DNA of 64,000 bases from assembly GCF_000968135.1 (NCBI RefSeq), contig NZ_FO538765.1, positions 3,546,001 through 3,610,000 of the forward strand, in the 5' to 3' direction. Positions 17,627 to 26,904 of this stretch are shown in pieces. Both the position numbers and the translations under genes were made by a program. The stretch is from Magnetospira sp. QH-2 (lineage in GTDB: Bacteria > Pseudomonadota > Alphaproteobacteria > Rhodospirillales > Magnetospiraceae). How positions within the stretch are numbered: the first letter of the stretch is position 1; each line of letters begins with the position of its first letter. The notes beneath the pieces were generated by a model. It was not told where the DNA came from and ran no database searches. It saw nothing but the letters and a program-made list of their open reading frames with translations.

Positions 17627-19425
17627 TTCTTGGCATCCTGTTGCTTGAAGACGGCATCGATGGCGGTGGCGAGACGATGACCATCGGCGACCGCGTGGAT
17701 CACGTCGGGACCATTGACGCAGTCCCCCCCGGCCCAGAGCCAATCCACCGAGGTGCGGCCATCGCCATCCACCTTGATGCGGCCCCGGTTCCATTCCAAC
17801 TGCTCGGTCAATTCCTCGCCCAGCAGGGAAACGTCGGACATCTGGCCGATGGCCTCGATGACCATGTCGCCCTCGTGGATGACCTCATCGGTTTCATCAT
17901 AGCTGGGAGCGAAACGGCCCTGCTCGTCGAAGATGGAGACGACTCTCCAGGTCTTCAGACCCTTTACCTTGCCCTTGGCGTCGGTGATGATCTCCTGCGG
18001 GCCTCGGGCATCGAGGATAGTGATGCTTTCCTCGGAGCTCTCCTTGACCTCGTCCGGGTCGGCCAGGAAGTGGTCGAAATCTTCCAGCGCGGTAACGGTC
18101 ATGGCCACGTCGCCATACTTTTCCTTTTGCTTGCGGGCCAGACTGCGGGCGATATCCATGGCCACGTTGCCGCCGCCGATGACCACCGCCTTCTTGGGCA
18201 CGGTGATCTTTTCACCGTTGGTGATTTGCCGCAGCAGATCCACGGCCTTTTCCACGCCCTTGTTGTCGGAACCCGGGATGCGGGTCGAGCGCCCCAGATG
18301 CAGGCCGATGCTCAGGATCACCGCGTGGAAGTCCTTTTGCAGGTCGGCCATGGTGACATCGGTGCCGATACGCTTGTTGTATTGGATCTCCACGCCCATG
18401 CCGGTGATCACCGCGACCTCGCGATCGATGGCGTCATAGGGCAACCGGTATTCTGGAATGCCATAGCGGGTCATGCCGCCCGGCTTGTCCTGGGCTTCGA
18501 ACACGGTGACCTGATGCCCCATGCGGCGCAGGTCGTAGGCAGCGGTCAGGCCGGCGGGACCAGCGCCGATGACCGCCACCTTGTGACGGGTCTTGCGGGC
18601 CGGCTTGCCGATGATTTTGCCATACTTGTTGTTGGGCACCTGATCGATGATATGGCGCTTGAGCCAACGGATGGCGATGGGCTCGCCTTCGTGGTTGGCG
18701 GCACAAACGGTCTCGCACTTGTGGGTACAGACGCGACCACAGACCTCGGAGAACGGATTGGTCTCGTAGAGCAGCTTCAGGCCCAATTCGTAATTGCCAT
18801 CGCGCACCGCGCCGATGTAATCGGGGATCGACATATGGGCCGGACAGGTAGCGACACAAAGGCCGCATGAAACGCAGCGGTCGGCTTCGGCCTGGGCCTG
18901 TTCGACGGAGTAGCCATCGACGATTTCGTCGAAATTGGCGATGCGGGCGTCCGGTTCCATCTCGCCCATATGCACCCGGTCATGGGGCACCAGGCTATGG
19001 CCGTCGGGACGGTGATAGCCCAGTTCGGCGTTGTCCCAGCTTTTCTTGTCGATGCCGGGGGTAAAGCGGAAGGCATCACCGTCGCTGTCGGTCCAGGTGT
19101 ATTCGTTGGACATGGACAAGGAGCCGGTCATGCAGACGTCGACGCACAGCGCGCACCAGCAGCAGCGGCCATAGTCAATGCGGGGCCGCAATCCGGAATC
19201 CTCGCCCCCCGTCACCATGCCCTCGCCGGGCACCATGTCGATGGCGGCATTCTGGCAAATGGCCTCGCAGGTTCCGCACCCGATACAGGTCTTCATGTCG
19301 TTCTTGTGGAAGCCGCGATAGCGGGCCGCACCCGGCCGATCATTCAGCGGATCCTTGATGGTCACCGGATCCCGAAACAGGTGTTTCCAGGCGGTGAACG
19401 GGGATATGACGTCGCGTACACTCAT
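17623..19425 (-). CDS. Two-cluster ferredoxin fused to GltD-like NAD(P)H oxidoreductase
   Basis: The 600-residue protein starts with a NuoI-like ferredoxin region: CxxCxxCxxxC at 47-57 and CCxCxxCxxxC at 88-98, for two [4Fe-4S] clusters. A GltD/NfnB-type module follows, with its own cysteine groups at 184-194 and 229-241, an FAD Rossmann motif (GAGPAGL, about 287) and an NAD(P)H Rossmann motif (GGGNVAMD). It lies three bases downstream of the NuoD-like gene and overlaps the ferritin-like gene. The operon has no separate NuoI and no NuoEFG, so this protein probably supplies both the ferredoxin wire and the pyridine-nucleotide flavin. True glutamate synthase small subunit is unlikely because no gltB is present and the extra ferredoxin domain is unusual for it. 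Confidence 0.82.
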   Translation of the reverse strand: MSVRDVISPFTAWKHLFRDPVTIKDPLNDRPGAARYRGFHKNDMKTCIGCGTCEAICQNAAIDMVPGEGMVTGGEDSGLRPRIDYGRCCWCALCVDVCMTGSLSMSNEYTWTDSDGDAFRFTPGIDKKSWDNAELGYHRPDGHSLVPHDRVHMGEMEPDARIANFDEIVDGYSVEQAQAEADRCVSCGLCVATCPAHMSIPDYIGAVRDGNYELGLKLLYETNPFSEVCGRVCTHKCETVCAANHEGEPIAIRWLKRHIIDQVPNNKYGKIIGKPARKTRHKVAVIGAGPAGLTAAYDLRRMGHQVTVFEAQDKPGGMTRYGIPEYRLPYDAIDREVAVITGMGVEIQYNKRIGTDVTMADLQKDFHAVILSIGLHLGRSTRIPGSDNKGVEKAVDLLRQITNGEKITVPKKAVVIGGGNVAMDIARSLARKQKEKYGDVAMTVTALEDFDHFLADPDEVKESSEESITILDARGPQEIITDAKGKVKGLKTWRVVSIFDEQGRFAPSYDETDEVIHEGDMVIEAIGQMSDVSLLGEELTEQLEWNRGRIKVDGDGRTSVDWLWAGGDCVNGPDVIHAVADGHRLATAIDAVFKQQDAKK

Positions 19426-19427
19426 GG

Positions 19428-20606
19428 CTATCTCTCGATCTCCGGCGGATAGGTATGCAAGGACACCATCAGTCCCGCCACATCCGAAATATTGAGGTTG
19501 ACGATCATCCGCTCCAGCAACGCCATGGCGTGGGTATAGGAGGGACCCCGGACATTGACCCGGCGCGGGTAGCCGCTGCCGTCGGTGACCAGGTAGAACC
19601 CGTACTCACCGCGCGAGCATTCGCCCTTGATATAGGTCTCGCCGCGCGGAATGTTCCAGTGCAGCACGTTGGGCAGCTTGGACATGGTCGGGCCAGTGCG
19701 CGGCATCCGGCCCAGGATCTGCCGGATCAGGTCGATGGAAACCAGAACGTCGCGGCGACGCACGTCGGCCCGGGTGAAGATATCGGAATCCGTGCCGCTG
19801 ACCGGCTCGAAATTCAGCATGGGATAGACCAGATAGGGCGCATCCTTGCGCAGGTCCTTGACCACTCCGGCGGCGCGGGCATTGGGGCCGGTGATGCCGT
19901 AGCTGTCGATCAGCGCCGGGTCAATATAGCCGACGCCCACCGAGCGTTTTTTGAACACGGCGTTGTGGAACATCACGTCATGGACGTCCTTCATGGTCCG
20001 TTCGATTTCCTTGAGGGTCTCGGCCATGCGCTGATCGAAACCCTCGGGCAAGGTGTCGCGCACGCCGCCCGGCAGGATGAACATGTGATAGATGCGCGCA
20101 CCGGTCAGTTCCTCGAAGCGATCGAGCATCAGATCACGGGCATAGGTGGTCCATTGGCCGATGACGCCCAGGCCGAAGGCTCCGGCCTGCCCACCGAGAT
20201 ACATCATATAGCTATTGATCCGACCCATTTCGAGGATCAGGGTGCGGATCCAATGGGCCTGTTCCGGCACCTCGATCCCGGCCAGTTCCTCCACTGCGGC
20301 GGCATAGCAGTACTCGTTGAAGTCCGGCTCCGGCACGCAGATGCGGCAGACGATGGGAAAGCATTGGATAAAGGTGCGGCGCTCCATGAGCTTCTCGAAG
20401 CCCCGGTGCAGGTAGCCCACATGGGTGCGACCCTCGACCACCTCATCGCCGCAGACCGTCAGTTCCACCGACATGTTGCCGGTGATGCCCGGATGGTTCG
20501 GACCCTGCCAAAGCTTCAGGTACTTGCCCGAGGTCAGGTCGATGTCGCAGGTCCCGTCGGCTTTTTTCTCCGGGTATTGGCTGCGATCTGGCGTAAACTG
20601 CAACAT
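19428..20606 (-). CDS. NuoD/NiFe-hydrogenase large-subunit-like protein without a full metal site
   Basis: The 392-residue protein has the NuoD/HycE-like core (GPNHPG at 36-41, YLHRGFEKLMERR near 65-77, EMGRINSYMMYLGGQA). The N-terminal hydrogenase ligand motif RICxxC is present only in part: R88-I-C90-V-P-E93, where the second cysteine is glutamate, with C82 and C87 just before it. The C-terminal DPCxxC is absent; the protein ends ...YPPEIER. It therefore cannot hold a NiFe centre as hydrogenases do, nor is it a normal complex I NuoD. This intermediate state fits the MbsL/MbxL type. It would sit beside the NuoB-like subunit in the peripheral arm. Confidence 0.82.
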   Translation of the reverse strand: MLQFTPDRSQYPEKKADGTCDIDLTSGKYLKLWQGPNHPGITGNMSVELTVCGDEVVEGRTHVGYLHRGFEKLMERRTFIQCFPIVCRICVPEPDFNEYCYAAAVEELAGIEVPEQAHWIRTLILEMGRINSYMMYLGGQAGAFGLGVIGQWTTYARDLMLDRFEELTGARIYHMFILPGGVRDTLPEGFDQRMAETLKEIERTMKDVHDVMFHNAVFKKRSVGVGYIDPALIDSYGITGPNARAAGVVKDLRKDAPYLVYPMLNFEPVSGTDSDIFTRADVRRRDVLVSIDLIRQILGRMPRTGPTMSKLPNVLHWNIPRGETYIKGECSRGEYGFYLVTDGSGYPRRVNVRGPSYTHAMALLERMIVNLNISDVAGLMVSLHTYPPEIER

Positions 20607-20607
20607 A

Positions 20608-21144
20608 TCAATCCCCGTCCGGATAGAGTTTCTGTTTCATGTACTGCGCCGGGTCGTGGGTCTCGCGGCCCTCCCGGTGGACGAACTTCTCTTCGGAATA
20701 CTTCAAGGTATCGAAGTCCCGGCGGTAAGGCGGGATACCGGTCCAGCCTTCGAGGATGAATTCCTCGTCGACTCGGGGGCTGCCCGGGAAGTCGATGCCG
20801 AACATCTCGCGCAGTTCCCGCTGATAGGTGGCGGCAGTGGGCCAGATATCATGGATGCCATCCATGGAAGCCTTGTCGCGCGGGATCATCAGCCGTACGC
20901 CCAACTCGCGGGCGGCCAACCGATTGCACAGGAGATAGGTCAATTGGAACTGATCTTCTTCAAGCCAATCCACCGCCGTCAGCAGCACCAGATGAGTGAA
21001 GCCTTCCACGTCGCGCAGTTGCAGCAGCAAGGCCCGCAGATGCTCGCGGTCCACGGTGACGAAGGCCAGATCCTCGCGCTGCTCGGTCAGCGGGCCGAGG
21101 GCGAAGGGCTGTTTGAGTCTCTTATACAGGTCGCGCATGTTCAT
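20608..21144 (-). CDS. NuoC-like (30-kDa) subunit
   Basis: The 178-residue protein has the complex I 30-kDa signature late in the chain: W..A..YQRELREMFGIDFPGSPR...EGW....YRRDF. NuoC/MbhK subunits carry no cofactor and brace the catalytic pair. The gene sits between the NuoB- and NuoD-like genes with gaps of six and one bases, the usual B-C-D order. Confidence 0.88.
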   Translation of the reverse strand: MNMRDLYKRLKQPFALGPLTEQREDLAFVTVDREHLRALLLQLRDVEGFTHLVLLTAVDWLEEDQFQLTYLLCNRLAARELGVRLMIPRDKASMDGIHDIWPTAATYQRELREMFGIDFPGSPRVDEEFILEGWTGIPPYRRDFDTLKYSEEKFVHREGRETHDPAQYMKQKLYPDGD

Positions 21145-21150
21145 TGGTCG

Positions 21151-21792
21151 TCACCAGTTGTAATCGGGCATGTCCCAATCGTCGATCACCGACTTCTGAT
21201 TGGCCTTGTACCATTCGAAGCGCTCGGCATATTCGTTGGCGCCCTCAGCCTTGCCGGCCCGAATGATTTTTTTCAGATCCTCGAATCCAGCCAGCAGCGC
21301 CTCGGGGCGCGGCATGCAGCCGACGATGTACAGATCCACCGGCAGATACTCGTCGAGCTTCTTGATGGTGTTATAGGAATCCCAGTACATGCCGCCGTTG
21401 ATGGTGCAGGAGCCCAACCCGACCACGTACTTGGGGCTCTGCATCTGCTCATAGGAGCGGATGGCCCGCTTCAGGGTCTTGGTGGAGAGGTATCCCGAGA
21501 TCATCAGCAGGTTGGCCTGCCTGGGCGTCGGGCGCCACTGCACGCCGAAGCGATAGGCATCGAAGCGCGGTGTCATCAACGGGCGCATCTCGATGGCCCC
21601 GCAACCGGTGCCGAAGCCGAGAATCCACAGAGATTCGGACCGGGCCCAGTTGAAGAAGTCCTCGACAATCTTCACATAGACCGGCGGATGGACCTTGGGC
21701 GGCGCCTCGCAATAGTGATCGCGCAGCGGATCGATCTCGATGTCTTGACCGTCCGGAGTCCTGACGATGCGTTTTTGAAGTTCTTCTTTCAT
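21151..21792 (-). CDS. NuoB-like iron-sulfur subunit with three proximal-cluster cysteines
   Basis: The 213-residue protein has the NuoB fold marks GSCTINGGMY (C129) and VGCMPRPEALL (C159). The N-terminal ligand motif, CCAxE in NuoB and CxxC-like in hydrogenases, reads GTGC64-G65-AIEM, so the tandem cysteine is reduced to one. I checked the codons (tgc ggg) at the nucleotide level. With C64, C129 and C159 the cluster would have only three cysteine ligands, leaving one iron open or held by another group. A site-differentiated proximal cluster of this kind is the proposed catalytic centre of the Pyrococcus MBS complex. Confidence 0.85.
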   Translation of the reverse strand: MKEELQKRIVRTPDGQDIEIDPLRDHYCEAPPKVHPPVYVKIVEDFFNWARSESLWILGFGTGCGAIEMRPLMTPRFDAYRFGVQWRPTPRQANLLMISGYLSTKTLKRAIRSYEQMQSPKYVVGLGSCTINGGMYWDSYNTIKKLDEYLPVDLYIVGCMPRPEALLAGFEDLKKIIRAGKAEGANEYAERFEWYKANQKSVIDDWDMPDYNW

Positions 21793-21798
21793 ATCACC

Positions 21799-22704
21799 TC
21801 ACACCACCAGAATGGCTGCGACGCCGATGGGAACGGCCCAGATCAGGAACCAGCGGATGGATTGTTCGACTCTAAAGCGTGGGAACACCACGCCAACGAA
21901 GGCGGCAAACAGATAGATCAGGAACGCCTTAACAAAGAAGATCGGCCAATTGTCCGCCCCGCCGAAGAACAGGTTCATATAGATCACGATCTTGGCGATG
22001 GGGAAAATCACCCGGTTGGTCTGCATCAGCGCCAAGTAGGATGAATGGTATTCCGTCGGCGGGCCGATGGGGATTTCCTGTGGGGCCAGCACCACGTCGA
22101 ACGGCGGCCGCATCATGGAGCCCAAGAAGCCCAGCATGCCTGCTGCCACCGCCAGCGGATTGGTGAACAGGGTCCAACTCATCAGGCCCCCTTGCTGAGC
22201 GGCAACGATCTCGGTTACCGACAGGGTCTGATATTGCAGGGCCACCGCGAACACCGCCAGGGCAAAGGGAAGCTCTGCCGTGGTCACTTGCGACAAGCCC
22301 CGGGTCACACCGATGGCAGCATGGGGATGGCCGCTTTCGCCCGCGCCCAAGGCCATGCCCAGGGAACCGAAGAAAACGAAATACAGGGCCAGGATCAGGT
22401 CTCCGGCAAAGGAGAAATTGGCGAACATCACCGAGCCGTAGATGGTCGGCACGAACAACAACAGGCCCACACCGCCCGACAGCCGGAACACCGGGCCCAG
22501 GTAATACATGACACCATGGGTGATATGCGAGCGCAGGGCATAGTTCTTCAGCAGGTCGAAGTAATTCTGATAGATGGGAATGCCATAGCGCCGACCGGCC
22601 CGGGCACCGATTTTTTGAATCAGCGCGGTCATCAGCAGGCCATAGTTGACGACAATGAAGATCGTCAGCAAGGCATAGGGGATTTGGATCCACTCGAAGT
22701 TCAT
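21799..22704 (-). CDS. NuoH-like membrane subunit (MbhM type)
   Basis: The 301-residue protein has about eight membrane helices and the conserved cytoplasmic loops of NuoH, including RRYGIPIYQNYFDLLKN near residue 38 and an E/G-rich PFDVVLAPQEIPIGP segment near 200. This subunit links the iron-sulfur arm to the pump modules. It lies between the double-pump gene and the NuoB-like gene with gaps of two and six bases. The position (before B, C, D) differs from Pyrococcus mbh, where the H-like gene follows the L-like gene. Confidence 0.87.
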   Translation of the reverse strand: MNFEWIQIPYALLTIFIVVNYGLLMTALIQKIGARAGRRYGIPIYQNYFDLLKNYALRSHITHGVMYYLGPVFRLSGGVGLLLFVPTIYGSVMFANFSFAGDLILALYFVFFGSLGMALGAGESGHPHAAIGVTRGLSQVTTAELPFALAVFAVALQYQTLSVTEIVAAQQGGLMSWTLFTNPLAVAAGMLGFLGSMMRPPFDVVLAPQEIPIGPPTEYHSSYLALMQTNRVIFPIAKIVIYMNLFFGGADNWPIFFVKAFLIYLFAAFVGVVFPRFRVEQSIRWFLIWAVPIGVAAILVV

Positions 22705-22706
22705 GG

Positions 22707-25700
22707 CTAGGCCCCCATCATAATCAGATAGACGATGACGACAAATCCCAACAGCTGGAAGGCATAGATCTGTCCGTCACCGGTATAGAGACGCCGGGTG
22801 ATGTCAGCGACACCATGCAGCAAGTCGGTCACCGCAGCCCAGAATGTCTCGAAGTATGGCACCGCCAGGATGCCAAGAGCCTTGCGGTAGGGCGCGAAGA
22901 AATTCCAGGCAAAATGGGTGGTCTCCGGTCGATAGGGCCGCTCCGCCGCATAGACGATGTTGAACTGCTTTACCTTCTGGGCGTTGTGGTTCAGCGCCAG
23001 CATGACCAAGAACAACGTGGCGAAGATCACACCGGTGACGACCATGATCGAGACCGGACTCCAATAGCCGTATTGACTGGTAATGGTCAGCCCCTCCCAT
23101 CCCAGGGAGCCATTGGGGAAGAACTGGGAAATGTAGGCATCCACCTTTTTCAGTGCCAGACCCGGGAACAACGCAAAGCCCATGAGGAAGGCCACATAAA
23201 GCATCTGCGGCAGGATGAACCAGAACGGCGCTTCCTTGACCGTGCGCAACTCGTCCTTCAACTGGCCCAGGAAGATGGTATGGATCAGCCGGAACAGATA
23301 CAGGAAGGCGATGGGGCCGGACAGGAATAAGATGATAATCGGCAGCCGCGCATCGGAGTCCAAAATGGCGTTGTAGAAGATCCACCGGCCACCGAAGCCC
23401 GAAAGCGGCGGCACGCCGGACACGGCGATGATGCCGATCAAAACAGCGATAAAGGACAGCGGCATCATGGTAATCAAACCGCCCATCAGATACATCTGCC
23501 GGGTGCCGGTGCGCTTGGCCACGCCACCCACCGAAAGGAACAGCATGGACTTGTAGACATAGTGGTTGATGATGAACATCAAAGCCATCAGCCAGCCCAG
23601 GTGGTTCATCATCGCCAGACCGAACACGGCATAGCCCATCTGACCGATGGAGGAATAGGCCAGCAACCGTTTGGCGTCTTCCTGGAAGGCCGCCATGATG
23701 TTACCCACCAGCGCCGACAAGGCACCAATCCACAGCATCACATAGGTTAGTTCGACCCCGTACAGCTGCGTCTTGCCCATGGTCATCAAAAGCATCATCA
23801 AACCGAACAGTCCGGCTTTCAGCAAAATACCCGAAACCATCGGCGAGACATCGGTCTCGGCCTCGGCATGGGCGCCGGGCAGCCAAATATGCAGGCCCAA
23901 CGACGCGGTCTTGGTCATGAAGCCGATGGCCAATAAGACGAATACCCAAGGCGCCCAGTCAGCGCTGACATGGGCCAGGGATTGCAGAGCGAACGGGGTT
24001 TGGCCCTGGGCCGCGATGGCGAACCCGGCCAACAGCACGAAGGCCCCCCCCATGGAAAAGATGATATAGGACAGGGCATGGGGCTCGGATTGCTTGCCCC
24101 GCAGGATCAGGAAGTACGACCCGATGGTCAGGGCTTCCCAGGCGGCGAAGAAGTTGAACGAGTCCTCGGCCACCACCAGCATGGCCAGACCGGAATACAT
24201 CAGCATGGCCGACGGATAGAATCCCATGCGCTGGCCCTTGAATTCATAACTGGCCAGGAAGATCACCGCGCCGCCAATGAGGATGATAACCGCATAGATC
24301 AGTTGCAGCGGTGAATAGGTGTCGTAGCTGAAATAAAAGAAGACGGACATGCCGACGATGGCGATGCTGTTCTTGATCCAGGACGGCAGCGGCTCCAGAA
24401 GCAAAAAGGCGATGGCAAACAGCAGCGGGATCATTTGCAGCAGGTTGCCGTAGTCAGACAGTTCGCCCCAGATATACCCGGCGCCCCAACCACCCAAGGC
24501 GGCAAGCATGACCACGCCGACCTTGCGCACGGAGAACGGCATGAAGTGTCCCTGCTCTTCGCGCTTGATGACGTATCCGAACCAGCGATAAAGGTAACCG
24601 GTTTCCACCAGCGCCCCAAACAGCACCAGGGCAATCACGGTCAAACGCCCGTTCTCGGCCAGGATATGCATTAGCTCCCACTTGGCGTAGAAGCCGGGGA
24701 ACGGCGGCAGGCCGATGAGCATGGCGAGGAAACTGGCAAAGGCAAAGATCAGCAGCGGATTCTTGCGCAGCACGGTCCAAGCCATCAACTCGCGCTCCTG
24801 GATCAGACCGGAAATCCAATACAGTCCCGCCTTGGCCACCGCATGGGCAACCAGAATGCCGCCGGCAATATACAAGTAGTCCTCGCCCAGGATGTCGCGC
24901 TGGCCGATGACCACCAGGATCAGGCCGATCTGACCGACCGAAGAATAGCCCAACAGGCGCCGATCGTTGGTCTGCGACAGGCCCATGATATTGGAGGCCA
25001 CGAAGGTAAACAGGCCGATGCCGGTGGCAACCGGCAGCCAGGTCTCTCCGCCGATGAGGAGGATTTTGTCCGCCGCAAACAGTGCCGCGGCGCCTGTCGC
25101 GGCGGAGAACACCGCCGAAATGGCCGGATGGGCGGATTCATAGATATCCAGCGCCCACCCGTTGGCCGGGAACGGCTTCAGTTCGGCGACCACCGCCATG
25201 AACATCAAGAAGAAGGCCACCGAGCCACCGCCCACCAATACGGTTTTGGAGGCCGCCAGGTCGTCGATATTGAGGCTGCCACCAGCGTGATACAGGAAGA
25301 TGATACCGATCAGCATCAACACCGAAATCACTTGCGAGACGATCAAATACTTGAACCCGGCTCCCAGCGCGTGGCGGTCATAGGACAACAGGATCAAACC
25401 ACCGGTGGAGATCACCACCAATTCGAAGAACACGAACAGATTGAAGATATCGCGAGTCAGAATAATGCCGCACAGGGCCATGATGGCGATGAGGTACACC
25501 GCCATCGCCCGGCGTTTCAGACGGTTCAGTGTATCTTTAAGGAACAGCGCCGAGGCCAGACCGGTCAAGGTGACCAACAACAACAGCGCCGCTTCCGCCA
25601 TGCCCATCCTCAGATTGATGGCAAAGGGCGGCGGGCTGCCCGCGGTATGAATATCCACCGGCGCGATGCCCTCGAAGGCAAAGGCCCAGACCCATTGACC

Positions 25701-25832
25701 GGCGATCCAGGCCATGACGGCCAGGGCGGCAAGGGTCAGCAGGTAGGCTTGGGCCCGCCAGGTATCCTTGAGGAATCCGAGCAGGAATGCCGAACCGAGG
25801 CCGACGGCGAGAATATAAATGGCGCTTACCAT
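22707..25832 (-). CDS. Double MrpD/NuoL-type antiporter-like subunit (two pump modules in one chain)
   Basis: The 1041-residue protein is two proton-translocating modules in one continuous frame. Module 1 (about 1-500) has the key acidic residue E137 in LFVFFEL, lysine K219 in AELKPFP and K334. Module 2 (about 520-900) has E566 in FFAAWEAL, K641 in TKTASLGLHIWLPGAH, K672 and the H757/K761 pair. A further hydrophobic tail may include a lateral-helix-like part. In most Mrp and Mbh systems MrpA/MrpD-like proteins are separate genes; archaeal MBS has two such subunits. The start overlaps the MrpC stop by seven bases. Confidence 0.88.
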   Translation of the reverse strand: MVSAIYILAVGLGSAFLLGFLKDTWRAQAYLLTLAALAVMAWIAGQWVWAFAFEGIAPVDIHTAGSPPPFAINLRMGMAEAALLLLVTLTGLASALFLKDTLNRLKRRAMAVYLIAIMALCGIILTRDIFNLFVFFELVVISTGGLILLSYDRHALGAGFKYLIVSQVISVLMLIGIIFLYHAGGSLNIDDLAASKTVLVGGGSVAFFLMFMAVVAELKPFPANGWALDIYESAHPAISAVFSAATGAAALFAADKILLIGGETWLPVATGIGLFTFVASNIMGLSQTNDRRLLGYSSVGQIGLILVVIGQRDILGEDYLYIAGGILVAHAVAKAGLYWISGLIQERELMAWTVLRKNPLLIFAFASFLAMLIGLPPFPGFYAKWELMHILAENGRLTVIALVLFGALVETGYLYRWFGYVIKREEQGHFMPFSVRKVGVVMLAALGGWGAGYIWGELSDYGNLLQMIPLLFAIAFLLLEPLPSWIKNSIAIVGMSVFFYFSYDTYSPLQLIYAVIILIGGAVIFLASYEFKGQRMGFYPSAMLMYSGLAMLVVAEDSFNFFAAWEALTIGSYFLILRGKQSEPHALSYIIFSMGGAFVLLAGFAIAAQGQTPFALQSLAHVSADWAPWVFVLLAIGFMTKTASLGLHIWLPGAHAEAETDVSPMVSGILLKAGLFGLMMLLMTMGKTQLYGVELTYVMLWIGALSALVGNIMAAFQEDAKRLLAYSSIGQMGYAVFGLAMMNHLGWLMALMFIINHYVYKSMLFLSVGGVAKRTGTRQMYLMGGLITMMPLSFIAVLIGIIAVSGVPPLSGFGGRWIFYNAILDSDARLPIIILFLSGPIAFLYLFRLIHTIFLGQLKDELRTVKEAPFWFILPQMLYVAFLMGFALFPGLALKKVDAYISQFFPNGSLGWEGLTITSQYGYWSPVSIMVVTGVIFATLFLVMLALNHNAQKVKQFNIVYAAERPYRPETTHFAWNFFAPYRKALGILAVPYFETFWAAVTDLLHGVADITRRLYTGDGQIYAFQLLGFVVIVYLIMMGA

Positions 25833-26194
25833 TTCAGCTCCGTGAATTTGGAGATATCGAGGGTCCGTTTGGTCTCGAACAGCTTATGGGCATAGGCGAG
25901 CATCAGCGCGGTGACGCCGAGGCCGATAACGATGGCGGTGAGCACCAGGGCCTGTGGCACCGGGTCGATGATCCGCTCGACGGCTTCGGCCAGCGGAACG
26001 GCGTCATCGAGAATGGGTGCCGTGCGCCCGGTCATGTATCCGACCGCCACCAGCACCAGGTTGACGCCCGTGTTGGCCACGGTGAAGGCAACGATCATGC
26101 GCAGGATATTGCGGTTGGTCAGAGCCCCGTGGAGCCCGATCAGGATCAACAAGAAGCCTGTCGCCATGGCAATGATTTCAATGTCAGGCATCAC
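25826..26194 (-). CDS. mrpC: MrpC/NuoK-like subunit
   Basis: The 122-residue protein has three membrane helices and the NuoK/MrpC layout: FLLILIGLHGALTNRNILRM in the first half and a long polar loop before the third helix. It overlaps both neighbours by a few bases, which points to tight translational coupling. It would join MrpD-type pumps to the MrpG/F side of the membrane arm. Confidence 0.88.
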   Translation of the reverse strand: MMPDIEIIAMATGFLLILIGLHGALTNRNILRMIVAFTVANTGVNLVLVAVGYMTGRTAPILDDAVPLAEAVERIIDPVPQALVLTAIVIGLGVTALMLAYAHKLFETKRTLDISKFTELKW

Positions 26195-26904
26195 TTGTCC
26201 TCCGTTTCGGCGAAGCTCACCATCATGGAACTGAACTCGGCGCCGACCTTCAGACCAATCAGCGAATAGATCAGTGGAATGGCGCCGGCGGAGAACAAGC
26301 TGCCAAAGGTACCCAGGGGCAGGATCCGGTTATCCAGGAAGCCACCGGCCAAGAACAGACCGAGGATGCCGATGGTCACATAGAGGAATCCGGACCCCGA
26401 TTCGATGCGCGCGATCAGCGCATGGCTGAAGCGGCGGAACGGATGGGTGAGCAGCATCAAGAGAATGCCCGAGGCGACAATGGCCCCGCCTTGGAAACCA
26501 CCGCCCGGGGTCAGGTGGCCGTTCACAAACACATAAATACCGAACAAGATGATCAGCGGCACCAGCAGACGGCAGCCGGTGAGCAGTAATTCACCCGACG
26601 GCAGCAGGTTGGAAATCAAACCGATCACTGGAACCTGGCCCGGCAGGCGCTCTTTTCTAAGCACCAGCGCCACGGTGGCGGCGGTCAGGAACAAAACGGT
26701 CACTTCGCCCAGGGTGTCCAGGCCGCGATAGGTGACAATGATCGCCGTGACGATATTCTGCGCTCCGGTATCCGACGCCGTGTTTTCGGCGTAATAGCGC
26801 GCTGTCAGATTCAGGGCCTCGTCGGGGGTGTAGCCCAGCATCAAGGTGGTAAAGGCCGTGGCAAGACCGAGAAGCACCATGAAAGCGATCACATTCTTAA
26901 TCAT
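26191..26904 (-). CDS. MbhE-MrpB fusion membrane subunit
   Basis: The 237-residue protein has two parts. The first (about 1-90) carries the MbhE-like VTYRGLDTLGEVTVLFLTA segment. The second (about 105-230) is MrpB-like, with RLLVPLIILFGIYVFVNGHLTPGGGFQGG and six or so helices in total. In Bacillus-type Mrp these pieces are the end of MrpA and all of MrpB; in Mbh they are separate genes E and F. The fusion is in frame with no sign of error. It overlaps MrpC by four bases and the upstream gene by eight. Confidence 0.85.
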   Translation of the reverse strand: MIKNVIAFMVLLGLATAFTTLMLGYTPDEALNLTARYYAENTASDTGAQNIVTAIIVTYRGLDTLGEVTVLFLTAATVALVLRKERLPGQVPVIGLISNLLPSGELLLTGCRLLVPLIILFGIYVFVNGHLTPGGGFQGGAIVASGILLMLLTHPFRRFSHALIARIESGSGFLYVTIGILGLFLAGGFLDNRILPLGTFGSLFSAGAIPLIYSLIGLKVGAEFSSMMVSFAETEDK

